From Mycobacterium avium subsp. avium (GTDB lineage Bacteria > Actinomycetota > Actinomycetes > Mycobacteriales > Mycobacteriaceae): 64,000 bases of DNA. The notes under the pieces are model-generated. The model was not told the origin of the DNA. It worked only from the letters and a program-made list of their open reading frames with translations, and searched no databases. Of the stretch, positions 50,157 through 58,694 are shown in pieces (position 1 is the stretch's first letter; every line of letters starts with the position of its first letter). Location: assembly GCF_009741445.1 (NCBI RefSeq), contig NZ_CP046507.1:2604001-2668000 (forward strand), written 5' to 3'. Position numbers and translations under genes: made by a program.

Positions 50157-51266
50157 ATGGATTTTTCCTTCACCGAAGAACAAGAGACCGTCGGCAAGGT
50201 GGCCCGCCAGCTCTTCGAGCACCGCGCCACCACCGAGCACCTCACCGAGTTGGAATCGGGCGAGATTCGTTTCGACCCCGCACTGTGGCGTGAGCTGGCG
50301 GCGTCGGACTTGCTGGGCATCGCGCTACCCGAATCGGTTGGCGGCAGCGGTGGCAGCTTCCTCGACCTCGGCGTGCTGCTCGCGGAAGTGGGCTGGAGTG
50401 TTGCGCCGGTGCCGGTCTATGCGACCCTGGTGCTCGGCGCGGATACGATTGCGCGGCACGGTGACTCGACCACTCAGCGACGGTACCTACCGAAGGTGGT
50501 GGACGGAAGCACGATACTGACCGCCGCGCTCGCCGAACCGGGAAGCTCCGACCCGGCCGCCCCACGCACCACCGCACGGCCCGATGGCGACGCCTGGATC
50601 CTGGACGGCGTCAAGGAACTCGTGCCCGCAGCGCAGCTTGCCGACGCCATCGTGGTTTCGGCACGCGCGGACGACGGACCGGGCCTGTTCGTCGTCGAGA
50701 CGGCCACCGAGGGCGTCGTCGTCACACCGGCAATCACCACCAACGGTGAGCCCTACGCCGACGTCGAGTTCGCTGGGGCCGTCGCGCTCCGACTCAACGA
50801 GGCCGGTGGCCGGGATGCCGTCGACTCGCTGTACACCAGGGCGCTCGTCGGACTGTGCGCCATGCAGGTCGGGGTGACCGAGCGCGCGTTGAAGATCGCG
50901 GCGTCCTACACCGGCGAGCGCGAGCAGTTCGGCAGGCCGATCGGCTCATTTCAGGCCGTGCAGCAGCGGTTGGCCGATGCATTCATCGACGTCGAGGCGA
51001 TTCGGTGGACCACCTGGCACGCGGCGTGGCTGATCGCGGAAGGCCGACCCGCCGCCCGCGAGGCCGCCATCGCCAAATTCTGGGCCGCCGAGGCGGGTGC
51101 ACGGGTCGTCGCATCAGCCCAACAGGTCCACGGCGGCATGGGCATCGACGTCACCTACCCGCTTCATCGCTATTTCCTGTGGGCCAAGCAGATCGAGCTC
51201 TCGCTCGGCTCTGCCCCCCAACAACTCGCCCGGCTCGGCGCGACATACCCGGAAGGAAACGCATGA
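50157..51266 (+). CDS. Acyl-CoA dehydrogenase, FadE28/ChsE1-like
   Basis: 369 aa. MDFSFTEEQETVGKVARQLF at the start, YTGEREQFGRPIGSFQAVQQ and QVHGGMGIDVTYPLHRYFLW near the end. The FAD motif has decayed to AEPGSSDPAA. Expected partner of the FadE at 47976. Stop overlaps the ChsH1-like ATG. Confidence 0.91.
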   Translation: MDFSFTEEQETVGKVARQLFEHRATTEHLTELESGEIRFDPALWRELAASDLLGIALPESVGGSGGSFLDLGVLLAEVGWSVAPVPVYATLVLGADTIARHGDSTTQRRYLPKVVDGSTILTAALAEPGSSDPAAPRTTARPDGDAWILDGVKELVPAAQLADAIVVSARADDGPGLFVVETATEGVVVTPAITTNGEPYADVEFAGAVALRLNEAGGRDAVDSLYTRALVGLCAMQVGVTERALKIAASYTGEREQFGRPIGSFQAVQQRLADAFIDVEAIRWTTWHAAWLIAEGRPAAREAAIAKFWAAEAGARVVASAQQVHGGMGIDVTYPLHRYFLWAKQIELSLGSAPQQLARLGATYPEGNA

Positions 51267-51715
51267 CCTCCACCGTCGACCGCACCACCACGCGCGCATG
51301 GAATTCCATCAACGTGGGCGAGGAAGTCACCCCGATGGACGTCCCGGTGACCACCACACTGATCGTCGCCGGGGCCATCGCGTCCCGCGACTACATGCCC
51401 GTGCACCATGACCGCGACTTTGCGAATTCCCAGGGATCCAAAGACATTTTCTTGAACATCCTGACGACTAATGGGCTTTGCGTGAAGTTCCTTCATGACT
51501 GGGCGGGCCCCGAGGCGATGATCAAAAAGTTGTCCATTCGCCTCGGCGTCCCGGCCTACCCGAATGATCCGATGCGCTTCACCGGATCGGTCACGGACAA
51601 ATCGTCGGCCGACGGCGAAGGATTCATCGAGGTCACGTTCAGGGGCGCCAACAGCCTCGGCGACCACGTCTCGGGAACCGCGGTGCTCAGCCTGCTCGAA
51701 GGCGTGGATGCATGA
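51263..51715 (+). CDS. ChsH1-like MaoC hydratase subunit
   Basis: 150 aa. ASRDYMPVHHDRDFANSQGS holds the Asp and His of the hydratase-2 motif in the arrangement typical of Rv3541c-type proteins, followed by NILTTNGLCVKFLHDWAG. It should supply the active site to the complex with the 49172 protein. Overlaps genes on both sides by four bases. Confidence 0.9.
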   Translation: MTSTVDRTTTRAWNSINVGEEVTPMDVPVTTTLIVAGAIASRDYMPVHHDRDFANSQGSKDIFLNILTTNGLCVKFLHDWAGPEAMIKKLSIRLGVPAYPNDPMRFTGSVTDKSSADGEGFIEVTFRGANSLGDHVSGTAVLSLLEGVDA

Positions 51716-52890
51716 ACAGGGGCTCCTGCGGGATTGGCGGCAAGGCCGCGCTCGTCGGGATCGGGCAAACCGAGTTCTCCAAGGAATCGGGCCGCAGCGA
51801 GATGCAACTGGCCTGCGAGGCAGTCAAAGCCGCCATAGGCGACGCCGGTCTTCGTCCCGCCGACATCGACGGCATGGTCACCTTCAGCGTCGACGACAAC
51901 GAGGAGATCGAGGTCGCCCGCAATGTCGGGATCCGGGAGCTGACGTTCTTCACCAGGGTCCCCCACGGCGGTGGCGCCGCCGCGGGAACGGTGATGCAGG
52001 CCGCGATGGCGGTCGCGACGGGCGTGGCGGAGGCGGTGGTGTGCTACCGAGCGTTCAACGAGCGCTCCGGGTTCCGCTTCGGTGGCGCCGGCCGTCAGCC
52101 GGGAGTGACGCCGCTGTGGATGGCTCCCTATGCGCCGTTCGGGTTCATGACGCCGGCCGCCTGGGTCGCGTTACACGCGCAGCGCTATATGACCACATAC
52201 GGCGTCACCAACGCCGATTTCGGGAAGATCTCGGTCATCGACCGCAAGCACGCCGCGAACAACCCCGACGCCTGGTTCTACCAGAAGCCGATAACCCTTG
52301 AGCAGCACCAACAATCGCGGTGGATCATCGAGCCCGTGCTGAGGCTGCTCGACTGTTGTCAGGAAAGCGACGGGGGTGTCGCCATGGTGGTGACGAGCGT
52401 CGAGCGCGCCCGCGACCTGGCCAAGCCGCCCGCCGTCATCACGGCCGCCGCGCAAGGAGCCGCCTACGACGGCGAGGTGATGACCAGCTACTACCGCGAG
52501 GAGATCACCGGCCTGCCCGAAATGGGAGTCGTTGGCGACAAGCTGTGGCGGGATTCCGGTCTTAAACCGCAAGACATTTCGACGGCTTTCCTCTACGACC
52601 ACTTCACGCCTTTCGTCTTCACTCAACTCGAGGAGCTCGGATTCTGCGGCCGCGGGGAAGCCAAGGACTTCGTCTCGGTTGAAGAACTGTCGCTGGGCGG
52701 CCGGATGCCGATCAACACCAACGGCGGGTTGCTCGGCGAGGCTTACATTCACGGCATGAACGGCATCACCGAGGGCGTCCGACAGGTGCGCGGCACGTCC
52801 CACAATCAGGTGGACAACGTCGAACACGTGCTGGTCACGTCGGGTACAGGCGTTCCGACGAGCGGACTGATCCTCGCGCCCGATCGCTGA
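51712..52890 (+). CDS. Ltp2-like aldolase (SCP-x thiolase fold)
   Basis: 392 aa. ALVGIGQTEFSKESGRSEMQ, KAAIGDAGLRPADIDGMVTF, and VLVTSGTGVPTSGLILAPD at the end match Ltp2 (Rv3540c) proteins, which cleave a 22-hydroxy side chain to a 17-keto product plus propionyl-CoA. The normal thiolase Cys is not present in the PHGGGAAAGTVMQAAMAV loop, as expected for an aldolase. Last gene of the igr-like operon; a TetR gene follows after 21 bases. Confidence 0.9.
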   Translation: MNRGSCGIGGKAALVGIGQTEFSKESGRSEMQLACEAVKAAIGDAGLRPADIDGMVTFSVDDNEEIEVARNVGIRELTFFTRVPHGGGAAAGTVMQAAMAVATGVAEAVVCYRAFNERSGFRFGGAGRQPGVTPLWMAPYAPFGFMTPAAWVALHAQRYMTTYGVTNADFGKISVIDRKHAANNPDAWFYQKPITLEQHQQSRWIIEPVLRLLDCCQESDGGVAMVVTSVERARDLAKPPAVITAAAQGAAYDGEVMTSYYREEITGLPEMGVVGDKLWRDSGLKPQDISTAFLYDHFTPFVFTQLEELGFCGRGEAKDFVSVEELSLGGRMPINTNGGLLGEAYIHGMNGITEGVRQVRGTSHNQVDNVEHVLVTSGTGVPTSGLILAPDR

Positions 52891-52911
52891 GCGGGGAAGC
52901 CGGGAATCGAG

Positions 52912-53514
52912 ATGACGTACGCGACGGCGGTCGACACCCGCGAGGTGCTCATCTCGGCTGCGTTCGCCTGTTTCCGCACGCACGGGTTGCGGAAGACGAC
53001 GATCGTCGACATCGCACGTGTCGCGGATGTGTCCAGGAGCACGTTCTACGAGTACTTCCGGGACAAGGAGACGATCGTCGAAAGCTGTGCGGAGGCGGCG
53101 TCCCAGCGCTTCTATCGCAGGCTGGCCACGGCGATCGATCGGCACGGCGGCAGCACGCTGGAGGAAAAGCTAACGCGTGCAGGCGTTTTCGTCGCTCAGG
53201 CGCGCCGAGTCGTGGAGCCCGAATCGTATTTCGACCAGGACGAGGTCAGCTTGATGTTGACCAAGAATGCGTCGACCCTCCTGCGGGAATGCAGCGAGTT
53301 TCTCGCACCGTATGTCTCCGCGGCGCGGCTGACCGGCGAGGTCCGCGGTGACCTTGACATCCGGTCGGCGACCGAGTGGTTCGCGCGGATGTTGTTCTCG
53401 TTGTTCACCACCCCGTCGCCCTATCTCGACATGGGCGACGACGACGTGGTCGCCGACTTCGTCCGTGCCCACGTCGTGCGGGGATTCCTGAGTGACGGAC
53501 TCAAGAGGCGCTAG
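52912..53514 (+). CDS. TetR-family regulator
   Basis: 200 aa. HTH in the N-terminal 50 residues: TTIVDIARVADVSRSTFYEY followed by FRDKETIVESCAE. ATG with GGGGAAGCCGGGAATCGAG upstream. Same strand and 21 bases after the Ltp2 gene, so likely co-transcribed with the operon. It is the second TetR candidate for the shared operator. Its stop codon TAG lies inside the left end of the MITE-like element. Confidence 0.9.
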   Translation: MTYATAVDTREVLISAAFACFRTHGLRKTTIVDIARVADVSRSTFYEYFRDKETIVESCAEAASQRFYRRLATAIDRHGGSTLEEKLTRAGVFVAQARRVVEPESYFDQDEVSLMLTKNASTLLRECSEFLAPYVSAARLTGEVRGDLDIRSATEWFARMLFSLFTTPSPYLDMGDDDVVADFVRAHVVRGFLSDGLKRR

Positions 53515-53669
53515 TGTCGAGAGTCGTTAACTCGCATTCGGATCGTAGGCTTGGCGTGTGCCGGGCCCCGTTGCTGCGTCTGTGGCTTTGTCTAGTGCCT
53601 AGCGTGAGCAGTTGAGGGCGTGGACCCGCCGTGAACTACTGCAAGCGAATTGATGACTCACGACACTAG
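53511..53669. mobile_element. MITE-like element, 159 bp, inserted in a CTAG site
   Basis: Terminal inverted repeats of 25 bp at 53511-53535 and 53645-53669 agree at 21 of 25 positions. The outer 9 bases CTAGTGTCG and CGACACTAG are exact. It begins C-TA-G and ends C-TA-G, as expected for an IS630/Tc1-mariner-type insertion that duplicates TA within a CTAG target. No transposase is inside, so it would be a non-autonomous passenger. The TetR TAG stop is provided by this CTAG. It could also act as a bidirectional terminator through its hairpin. Confidence 0.6.
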
Positions 53670-53720
53670 AAAATTCTGGCGAGACGGTCAGCTCACACGG
53701 GAATTTGTCCGGTGCCGCAT

Positions 53721-54629
53721 TTACGTCGCCTCGTAGCGAGCAATGACCGTTTCGAGTTCGGCGGCGGCGTGACACATTCGCTGACCTAACTCCTTCACGG
53801 CGGTCGCTTCCAGCGACGCGAAGGGGATCGCCGAGACCGACATGACGACCGCGCCGTCGCTGTTCCGCACCGGGGCCATCACCATGGCCACTTCATTCAA
53901 TTGGCCAGGGGGAAGCTCCGCGGTTAGGAAGTCGACCACGGTGCCGTCGGCGATGGCAGTGGCGAGGCTGGTGGTCACGATGTCGATGTCACCATGCCCG
54001 CTCAGCGCTTGAAGCGCAGTGTGCACCCGCAGCCATTCAGGGCTCAGACGCTCGATGGCGTAGCCGCGGTCGCGTACGTCGGCCAGTACTTCGTCCATGC
54101 GAGAACGAAATTCGGGCCTCGCCGATTTCAAGCGTGCGAGCCAAGCTCCATGCGTTTGGTCATCGGCCCACGCGACGAACTCGCGGCCGAAAGGGGCCAG
54201 GAACGGGATGTGGAAGCCAAGGCCTACCTGGGCAGCCGTCGCCGTCTGGCCGGCGGTCTCGATCACCGTCATGTCGGTTCCGTTGCGCCGTACCAGCAGA
54301 ACTTGCATCTGAAGTTCAGTCGCCAGTCCGGCCAGGCGGGCCCGCACGAGCCGTCGTCCTGCTCCGGAAGGACGAGCCAATGCCTCGATGGCCGGGCCGC
54401 AACTGAATTGACCGGTCTCGGGGTCCCGGATTACCCAGTCGTGAACGGCCAATGCATTCAGCACTGCGTGTGCGGTCGCTCTGCTGATCTCCAACGCTCG
54501 GCCGACTTCGGTCACCGTGAAGCAACGGTCGGGGGCACCACCCAGCAGGCTCATGACGGCGACCACCCGATCGGTGGGTGGCGAAACGGATTGACGCGGT
54601 TGGGAATCCAAGGTTACGCTCGGTGTCAT
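53721..54629 (-). CDS. IclR-family regulator
   Basis: 302 aa. Winged helix at about residues 20-85 (MSLLGGAPDRCFTVTEVGRA, LEISRATAHAVLNAL), then the effector-binding domain (MQVLLVRRNGTDMTVIE, IPFLAPFGREFVAWA). IclR proteins often control adjacent divergent catabolic operons. The 26-bp palindrome lies eight bases from its start codon. I infer autorepression and control of the 54717-61058 operon by a small acid or lactone. Confidence 0.9.
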   Translation of the reverse strand: MTPSVTLDSQPRQSVSPPTDRVVAVMSLLGGAPDRCFTVTEVGRALEISRATAHAVLNALAVHDWVIRDPETGQFSCGPAIEALARPSGAGRRLVRARLAGLATELQMQVLLVRRNGTDMTVIETAGQTATAAQVGLGFHIPFLAPFGREFVAWADDQTHGAWLARLKSARPEFRSRMDEVLADVRDRGYAIERLSPEWLRVHTALQALSGHGDIDIVTTSLATAIADGTVVDFLTAELPPGQLNEVAMVMAPVRNSDGAVVMSVSAIPFASLEATAVKELGQRMCHAAAELETVIARYEAT

Positions 54630-54637
54630 GATATCGA

Positions 54638-54663
54638 TGCTATATCGAATATTCGATATAGCA
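54638..54663. promoter_or_regulatory. 26-bp perfect palindrome between the IclR gene and its divergent operon
   Basis: Two 13-base arms without spacer. The right arm is ATTCGATATAGCA and the left arm is its exact reverse complement. An ATATCGAT lies directly to the left. Such length and symmetry are exceptional in GC-rich DNA and fit an IclR operator. It probably overlaps the promoters of both divergent units. Confidence 0.8.
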
Positions 54664-54716
54664 AAGTCCGGCCGGCTGAACCACGCCGCGCGGCTGGCGG
54701 AGAGGAAGTACGGCGT

Positions 54717-55955
54717 ATGGGGTCAATTCATCACCGCCGACCCGGCGTCGAGGCGATTGCTGCCGCATCGGGTCAGCCAGCGACGTCGCTGGGCGATGGC
54801 ATCTGGATGTCACCGGGAGTGTCGAACACCTATGCCGTAGAGACCGGCAGCGGGCGGATCATCATCAACACCGGAGTTTTCTACGAGGGGCCACTGCATC
54901 GCGACGCCTACCAGGCGGTGCCGGGGCCGACCCACACGATCATCGTCACGCAGGGCCACGCTGATCACTGGGGCGGAGCGGCCGCGCTCCGAGACCCGGA
55001 CACGGCGGTGGTGATGCACGCCAACTATTACTACTGGCGCGACGACAACGAACGACTAATGCCGGCCCGTGTGCGCAACACCGCCTTCGCCTTCGAGAAA
55101 TTCACCAGGGCAACCCTCGAACACCTCAAGGACGTCGACATGTCGCTCTTCGACATGTCTTTTCCTGAACCGACTATCACGTTCGATCGTCACCTGGGTC
55201 TGAACGTCGGCGGGAGGCAAGTGGACCTGCACTGGACGCCCGGAGGCGAAACCACCGATGCACTGGTCGCATGGTTACCAGACAGCCGAGTCCTGTTCAC
55301 CGGTAACCTGTTTGGCCCGCTGTTCGGTCACGTGCCAAATCTCGTGACGATCCGCGGTGATCGGTATCGCGATCCGATCCAGTACATCGAGGCGCTCGAT
55401 CTGGTGCTGTCCCTGCAGCCCGATCGCCTCATCACCGGGCACTTTGACCCCATCGAAGGTGCCGACCTTATCGCGACCGAGGTCACCGCCATGCGCGATG
55501 CCATGCAGTGGGTACACGACCGCGTCATCGATGCCATGGTGTCGGGCTCCGATATCTACAGCCTGATGAACGAAATCCGGCTGCCCGAACGTTTCGACGT
55601 CGGCGAGGGTTATGGGCGGACCACGTGGAACTCCCGCGCCATCTGGGAGCTCTACGGCGGCTGGTTCCACCACCGCTCCACCACCGAGCTGTTCCCCATC
55701 CCGCCGTGGTCGGTCGCGCCGGACGTCGTGGCGGCCGCTGGCGCCGAACGGCTCGTCGCGGCCGCCCGCTCGCGTTTAGACGCCGGCCAGGCGGTCGAGG
55801 CGCTGCACCTAACCGATCTAATTCTGGCCGGCGACGACACCAACGCGGCCGCCAAGGACGTCGCCATTGCCGCACACGAGCGTCTGCTCAGCGATGCAGA
55901 CAACTTCTGGGTGAAGGCCTGGATCCAGCACTCCATCAAAGGATTATCGGCATGA
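54717..55955 (+). CDS. MBL-fold hydrolase, alkylsulfatase-like
   Basis: 412 aa from ATG 54717, supported by GAGGAAG upstream; the frame is open much further up but that part overlaps the IclR gene. The metal motif reads IIVTQGHADHWGGAAAL: the classical T-H-x-H-x-D-H has Gln in place of the first His. TGNLFGPLFGHV and ITGHFDPIEG are later metal-binding segments. The C-terminal 120 residues look like the alkylsulfatase dimerisation region. Possible roles are a sulfate-ester or lactone hydrolase. First gene of the seven-gene operon. Confidence 0.8.
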   Translation: MGSIHHRRPGVEAIAAASGQPATSLGDGIWMSPGVSNTYAVETGSGRIIINTGVFYEGPLHRDAYQAVPGPTHTIIVTQGHADHWGGAAALRDPDTAVVMHANYYYWRDDNERLMPARVRNTAFAFEKFTRATLEHLKDVDMSLFDMSFPEPTITFDRHLGLNVGGRQVDLHWTPGGETTDALVAWLPDSRVLFTGNLFGPLFGHVPNLVTIRGDRYRDPIQYIEALDLVLSLQPDRLITGHFDPIEGADLIATEVTAMRDAMQWVHDRVIDAMVSGSDIYSLMNEIRLPERFDVGEGYGRTTWNSRAIWELYGGWFHHRSTTELFPIPPWSVAPDVVAAAGAERLVAAARSRLDAGQAVEALHLTDLILAGDDTNAAAKDVAIAAHERLLSDADNFWVKAWIQHSIKGLSA

Positions 55956-56701
55956 ACGCGGTCACCTTCGACTTCGCCGGCGCCAAGGTTCTCGTCACCG
56001 GTGGCACGAGCGGCATCGGACAGGAGATTGCCACCCAATTCGCCAAAGCGGGTGCCGCCGTGACCATCACCGGGACCCGTGCCTCCACCGAAGACTATGA
56101 CGATGACCTGAGCGCATTCACCTACCGGCAATGCCAGATCCGCGACGAAAAATCAGTCGACGACCTCGCCGCGTCGCTTGGAGAACTGGACATCCTGGTC
56201 AACAACGCGGGCGGTCCATTCCCGGAGTGGAAGGATGAATGGACCCCCGAGGGCTTCGCCCTATCCCTGACGCAGAACCTCTTCGGAGCGATGCGTTTGA
56301 CTATGGCATGCGAGGGTCTGCTCAAGAGCAGCACGGCACCCGGCGGAGCCAACGTCGTCAACACCACCTCGATGTCGGCCTTCCGCTCGGCGATCCTGTC
56401 ACCGGGATATGGATCGTCGAAAGCGGCACTCACCGCACTGACGTGGAATCTCGCGCGACGCTGGTGCAACGACGGCATCCGCGTCAACGCCGTCGCACCT
56501 GGCCTCATCCACACGCGACTGAGCGACCCCGGTATCAATCTCCCGCAAGTCGTCGATGTTGAAATCGGATTCCATACTCCGCTCGGGCGTCCAGGAAAGC
56601 CTGAAGACTGTTGGGCGGCAGTGCTTTTCCTGTGCAGTGAACCGGCCCGGTACATCACTGGGGCCACCATCGCCGTCGACGGAGGGTACCTGACGGTATG
56701 A
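55952..56701 (+). CDS. Short-chain dehydrogenase/reductase
   Basis: 249 aa. VTGGTSGIGQEIATQFAKAG, LVNNAGGPFPEWKDE, Ser in NTTSMSAFRSAI and YGSSKAALTALTWNLARRW. Classical NAD(P)-dependent SDR. ATGA overlaps on both sides place it firmly in the operon between the MBL hydrolase and the sulfotransferase-like gene. Confidence 0.92.
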   Translation: MNAVTFDFAGAKVLVTGGTSGIGQEIATQFAKAGAAVTITGTRASTEDYDDDLSAFTYRQCQIRDEKSVDDLAASLGELDILVNNAGGPFPEWKDEWTPEGFALSLTQNLFGAMRLTMACEGLLKSSTAPGGANVVNTTSMSAFRSAILSPGYGSSKAALTALTWNLARRWCNDGIRVNAVAPGLIHTRLSDPGINLPQVVDVEIGFHTPLGRPGKPEDCWAAVLFLCSEPARYITGATIAVDGGYLTV

Positions 56702-57903
56702 GCACCGACACGCCGTCCGCGGTGGATTACCGTGCGGTCCGCAGCCCCGATGACGTCCTGCGCCTCGCGCAGCAGCGCAGCGGTTTACACGAAATCGATT
56801 CCGATTCCTGGCGCGAAGGATTGGCGATCCTGCTCGACGAAATTCACTCCTCGCCGCTGGTCACCGACTCCGGTCGCGAATACCTGATCAGCAACTTCGC
56901 GCGGGTCCTCGCGAGCCGCCTGGAAGTGCACGACTACGCGAAGCGCCACCCCGAAGTGCGCGAGCAGGAGATCAAACGGCCCCTCGTCACCCTTGGGATG
57001 CCGCGCACAGGTACCACCGTGATCAGCTATTTACTGGGCGAAGACCCGGCACGCCGCTCGCTGCTGCACTGGGAGTGCATCCACCCGGTGCCGCCCGCGA
57101 CCACTGCAACTTTGAAGAGTGATCCGCGATGCTTGGCCCTCCTTGAAGAGCAGCAGGCGATGCTGAAGATGGTGCGGAAGGCCAAAGTTGCCATCCCGCA
57201 CTGGGAAGACGCCGATGGTCCGACCGAGGACATGTTCATCCACGCCGCCGATTTCAAGGCCCTGTCGTGGGAATCATGGCAGCCCACTGCTCGATACTCC
57301 GAGTGGCTCATCGGCGAAGCGGACATGACGAGCACTTACGAGTATCAGAAGTTGGTGCTGCAAATCCTGCAGTCGAAGGCGCCTGGCACCTGGAACTTGA
57401 AAATGCCGTCGCATGCGGTGCACATCGAAACCCTGCTGACCGTATTCCCCGACGTGCGTATGATTTGGGCCCATCGTGACCCGTTCAAGGCCACGGGTTC
57501 GCTGTGCAACCTGCTGATGATGCCCCAGCAGGTGGTGATGCGTGAAGCAGACATCGACCGCCGCGCGCTCGGCCGCAAGGCCACGGATCAGATGCGCGCG
57601 CACGTCACCCGCCCGCTTCGAGTCCGCGAGCGCATCGGAGATGACCGCTTCTTCGACATGTACTACTCGGAGATGATGCGTGATCCGATTTCAGTGATGC
57701 GCAGTCTGTACGACTGGGCCGGCGATGAACTCACCGATGACACCGTTCAGCGGATGCGTCGATGGCTTGCCGAACATCCTCAAGATCGGTTCGGTTCTGC
57801 CGCCTACTCATTGGAGCAGTACGGCTTGACCGTCGACGGGATCCGGCCCGTGTTCGACGAGTACTTAGCCGCCTTCGACATCGAACTTGAAGGGACTCCG
57901 TGA
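56698..57903 (+). CDS. Sulfotransferase-family protein (Rv3529c-like)
   Basis: 401 aa. TLGMPRTGTTVISYLLGEDP is the 5'-phosphosulfate loop; MIWAHRDPFKATGSLCNLLM is the 3'-phosphate-binding segment; WNLKMPSHAVHIETLL lies between them. It would transfer sulfate from PAPS to a hydroxylated lipid or sterol-like acceptor. In M. tuberculosis a homologue lies beside SDR genes in the cholesterol region. Its place next to an alkylsulfatase-like gene raises the possibility of a sulfation and desulfation cycle. Confidence 0.86.
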   Translation: MSTDTPSAVDYRAVRSPDDVLRLAQQRSGLHEIDSDSWREGLAILLDEIHSSPLVTDSGREYLISNFARVLASRLEVHDYAKRHPEVREQEIKRPLVTLGMPRTGTTVISYLLGEDPARRSLLHWECIHPVPPATTATLKSDPRCLALLEEQQAMLKMVRKAKVAIPHWEDADGPTEDMFIHAADFKALSWESWQPTARYSEWLIGEADMTSTYEYQKLVLQILQSKAPGTWNLKMPSHAVHIETLLTVFPDVRMIWAHRDPFKATGSLCNLLMMPQQVVMREADIDRRALGRKATDQMRAHVTRPLRVRERIGDDRFFDMYYSEMMRDPISVMRSLYDWAGDELTDDTVQRMRRWLAEHPQDRFGSAAYSLEQYGLTVDGIRPVFDEYLAAFDIELEGTP

Positions 57904-57904
57904 C

Positions 57905-58669
57905 ATGCCCGGGACAGGTGCGAACATATCCGGTCGCAGACGAGTCTTGGTTACCGGCGCGGCCACGGGCATCGGCGCGGCCATCGTCGACGTCTTCGTG
58001 AATTCCGGCGCCGACGTTGTCGCCACCTTCCATGAGGCGCCGGCTCCCGAGCGATCCCCAGCCTCCTGGCTTCGCTGCGACGTCACCAGTGTCAACAGCG
58101 TGGACGAGACGGTCGACGCAGCGGCGGCAGCCATGGGGGGCTTGGACGCCGTCATTCATGCCGCCGGCCTGTGGCTACCGGGCATCGCGGGAACGATTAC
58201 CGACGCGGACATCGATCGGCTCGTGTCGATCAATGTGCGCGGGACCATTCACGTCAATCAAGCCGCTCACCGCATCATGCAGGGCTCAGGAGGCCGGATC
58301 ATCAATTTCGGCTCCGCAGAAGCGGTCATGGGCAGTCCCATCTCGGCGGTCTACGCGGCCACGAAGGGAGCGGTACACGCGTGGACGCGCTCCGCCGCCA
58401 AGGCCTGGGGCAGTGAAGGCATCACCGTGAACGCGATCGCGCCGGCGATGCAGACGCCCGGAGCCGACCGCCTGCGTAGCTTTCTCGGTCCGGAAGGTTC
58501 GGCGTTCATGGACGAGAACCTGAAGTTGGCCATCCCATTGCGCGGAGCCCTCGGCGACCCGGCCACAGACCTTGCTCCGCTGCTGGTTTTCCTAGTCGGC
58601 GAGGGGTCTGGATTCATCACCGGCCAACTGCTCGCCGTCGATGGCGGCCTCATCATGCTGGGCGCCTGA
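57905..58669 (+). CDS. Short-chain dehydrogenase/reductase
   Basis: 254 aa from ATG 57905, one base after the previous stop. VTGAATGIGAAIVDVFVNSG, IHAAGLWLPGIAG in place of NNAG, FGSAEAVMGSPISAVYAATK with Ser and YxxxK, and GQLLAVDGGLIMLGA. Second SDR of the operon; the IHAAG change is common in this family. Confidence 0.9.
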   Translation: MPGTGANISGRRRVLVTGAATGIGAAIVDVFVNSGADVVATFHEAPAPERSPASWLRCDVTSVNSVDETVDAAAAAMGGLDAVIHAAGLWLPGIAGTITDADIDRLVSINVRGTIHVNQAAHRIMQGSGGRIINFGSAEAVMGSPISAVYAATKGAVHAWTRSAAKAWGSEGITVNAIAPAMQTPGADRLRSFLGPEGSAFMDENLKLAIPLRGALGDPATDLAPLLVFLVGEGSGFITGQLLAVDGGLIMLGA

Positions 58670-58694
58670 GAAATCACATCGATCGGAGTACACC

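Noticed and set aside
53994..54716. Upstream extension of the MBL hydrolase frame
   Set aside because: It runs antisense through the IclR gene and the palindrome; the ATG at 54717 has a proper ribosome binding site.
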